A stretch of 64,000 nucleotides of DNA from the NCBI GenBank assembly GCA_015478775.1, contig JADMKP010000007.1, forward strand, positions 620,001 to 684,000, in the 5' to 3' direction. The notes beneath the pieces are model-generated. The model searched no databases, was not told the origin of the DNA, and worked only from the letters and a program-made list of their open reading frames with translations. Of the stretch, positions 62,249 through 64,000 are shown piece after piece. Positions within the stretch are counted from its first letter, which is position 1. Each line of letters starts with the position of its first letter. The position numbers were made by a program, and so were the translations under genes. This DNA is from Fermentimonas sp. (GTDB lineage: Bacteria > Bacteroidota > Bacteroidia > Bacteroidales > Dysgonomonadaceae).

Positions 62249-63154
62249 CTAATCTCTCCTGAAAAACATTTGTAAAGTGAAGCTGTTGTTTGACCAACGG
62301 CAATCATAAGGGGGCTTCTGTCCATCAATTATAACATCAAGCACGGGGACATTGAGAAGCTTGAATTTAATTTCTTGCTTAAGTTCTTCAATACTCTTTT
62401 CTTCATTCATGATATTACAGACCAATTTATCTACAAAGGGTCGATAGGGTTCCATAATATCATCTGCCAAACAATAAGCATTGTATTTATTGCGATGGTG
62501 AATACCTAATGTTGGCAATAATCCACTAGCAACTAACGATCTAGCAACAACTGCTCTTAAAATGGCATATCCGTAATTAAGGAGATTATTTGGAGGTATA
62601 CCTTCACGATGACGGGTAAACCCACCTATTTCGTTAAATAAATTTGCCCAATAGTAAACTGCTGAACGAGCTTCATAATTGTCAGGGTCTCCACTTTTTG
62701 TATCAGAGGCCCAAACCAGCATATTCTTAACTATTGTATTGTTTTTATTTGACAAAATATAGGCTTGATTTCTAATTTTAAACTGAACTGTTTGTTGCCA
62801 AAGTTGCTTTTTTAAAGGGATTGAAGCGTTAATCTGATCACGATATCGTTCTGTTTGTGTTTTATTACCAGATAGAGGCAGCATTAATCCTGTAGGCATT
62901 CGAGAGCTATCACAAGTAATTAGTGCAGAGTTATTCTCCAATAAAGCTTCAATTACCCCCTGAGTTATTGTTATTCGTTTATTGTCAAGTACTATAACGC
63001 CAATATCTTCAATGGGTATAGTTCTTGTTGACTGTTTTTTGAACTCGTCAGGTAAGTTTTTATTGTTCTCTACTTCAGGTATTTTAACTACTAACTGCTT
63101 GTTACTTAAACTCAAGTAAGCAGGATTACCGAAATACAGAGTTTTTTTTATCAT
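62249..63154 (-). CDS. cas1: Type II CRISPR-associated endonuclease Cas1
   Basis: IKKTLYFGNPAYLSLSNKQLVVKIPE...IPIEDIGVIVLDNKRITITQGVIEALLENNSALITCDSSRMPTGLMLPLSGN...NNLLNYGYAILRAVVARSLVASGLLPTLGIHHRNKYNAYCLADDIMEPYRPFVD. Confidence 0.98.
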   Translation of the reverse strand: MIKKTLYFGNPAYLSLSNKQLVVKIPEVENNKNLPDEFKKQSTRTIPIEDIGVIVLDNKRITITQGVIEALLENNSALITCDSSRMPTGLMLPLSGNKTQTERYRDQINASIPLKKQLWQQTVQFKIRNQAYILSNKNNTIVKNMLVWASDTKSGDPDNYEARSAVYYWANLFNEIGGFTRHREGIPPNNLLNYGYAILRAVVARSLVASGLLPTLGIHHRNKYNAYCLADDIMEPYRPFVDKLVCNIMNEEKSIEELKQEIKFKLLNVPVLDVIIDGQKPPYDCRWSNNSFTLQMFFRRD

Positions 63155-63165
63155 AGGCTTTAGCT

Positions 63166-64000
63166 TTAATATTCACCAACAGATACAATTTTCCCTATAT
63201 GATTTATACGAACTTTTATGATTCCCTTTAATCCATTAGGGGTTTGTATTCTTCTAAAAGTAAATTCTAAATCATTTGTTACGGTAGTTTCAAGATGATG
63301 CCTGAATACATAATATTTAGACCCAATCTTTTGCACTCTATAAAGGTTCTTGCTTATTTGCTGGTAATTATCTGGATTCATAAGATCAACCTCATTCGGA
63401 TCAAAATCATCTGAGGGTAAAACAAACATTTCATTTTGCTTCATTGTAAATAAAAACTCCCAGCCTAAATGTGCATTATACGATTTATCAATAATGGGCA
63501 TTCCTTGATTTACTCTTTCAACGACTTCGTAAAAAGAAACAACAGATTCTTGTAAATTGTCTGCCTCAACTTTGTAAATAGCAACATGATGGTTATTCCC
63601 CGTTTGCACGTAATCTACATTTATTTTCTCTCCTTCCTCTCCAGTTATTTCTTGCCCTAGGTGGTCTTTCTTATGACGTAATGCTATTGCATTATTTACC
63701 CCTGTAATTGTAACTCTTTTTATCGGTATCCCTTTTTCTTTGTTCAACCAAATAGGATTTTCCTCGATGTTTGAAAAGGCTTCTTTTGGGTTTCCATTGA
63801 ACTCATCAAGTCTATCTTGTAAAACATTTCTAACTCCTTCATCAATAACTTTATCAAGCTTTAAGTCTGGACCAATTGGTTTTCTTATAGTAAATATTTC
63901 TTCAAAACATGCAACTTCTTTAAGTGGCTCTCCTTTAAATGTAATTGGATCGTTTTTCAGGGTTTTGGAAGAAAAGGCAACATCACATTTATTGTCATAT
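63166..64000 (-). CDS. cas9: CRISPR-associated endonuclease Cas9 (type II-C), C-terminal part, truncated by window edge
   Basis: The frame stays open past the listed TTG start to the window edge (YDNKCDVAFSSKTLKNDPITFKGEPLKEV...KPIGPDLKLDKVIDEGVRNVLQDRLDEF...). C-terminal VDYVQTGNNHHVAIYKVEADN...FTMKQNEMFVLPSDDF...YRVQKIGSKYYVFRHHLETTV is Cas9-like; 11 nt before cas1. Confidence 0.95.
   Translation of the reverse strand, partial: YDNKCDVAFSSKTLKNDPITFKGEPLKEVACFEEIFTIRKPIGPDLKLDKVIDEGVRNVLQDRLDEFNGNPKEAFSNIEENPIWLNKEKGIPIKRVTITGVNNAIALRHKKDHLGQEITGEEGEKINVDYVQTGNNHHVAIYKVEADNLQESVVSFYEVVERVNQGMPIIDKSYNAHLGWEFLFTMKQNEMFVLPSDDFDPNEVDLMNPDNYQQISKNLYRVQKIGSKYYVFRHHLETTVTNDLEFTFRRIQTPNGLKGIIKVRINHIGKIVSVGEY

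Overview
64-kb chromosomal segment of a Bacteroidota (Bacteroidales-like) genome. Most of it is conserved housekeeping sequence: dnaX, yifB, upp, pckA, purN, acpP-fabF-rnc, pfkA, lpxB, surE, purD, lpxH, radC, efp, cysS, aroA and rdgB, plus transporters, lipoproteins, a TPR histidine kinase/response-regulator pair and one tRNA-Leu(UAG). Accessory parts are: (i) an AraC / TonB-receptor / Acg-like nitroreductase / TonB-receptor module next to the 3' end of the tRNA-Leu gene; (ii) a small glycosyltransferase/methyltransferase cluster; (iii) at the right end, a type II-C CRISPR-Cas locus (18 repeats of 47 nt, cas2, cas1, and the 3' end of cas9, which runs off the window). Observations most worth a second look: a 10-A slippery tract at the expected gamma/tau boundary of dnaX; CRISPR repeats that each carry a Bacteroidota-type -7 promoter box, with the first degenerate repeat lacking the upstream half; a 200-bp nested palindromic element between rdgB and the CRISPR locus; a possible RNA pairing that closes the array's 3' end; and a degenerate 23-bp-period tandem repeat after the alkaline phosphatase gene. 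I did not find a clearly new multi-gene system. Product names come from reading motifs in the translations; no database searches were run.
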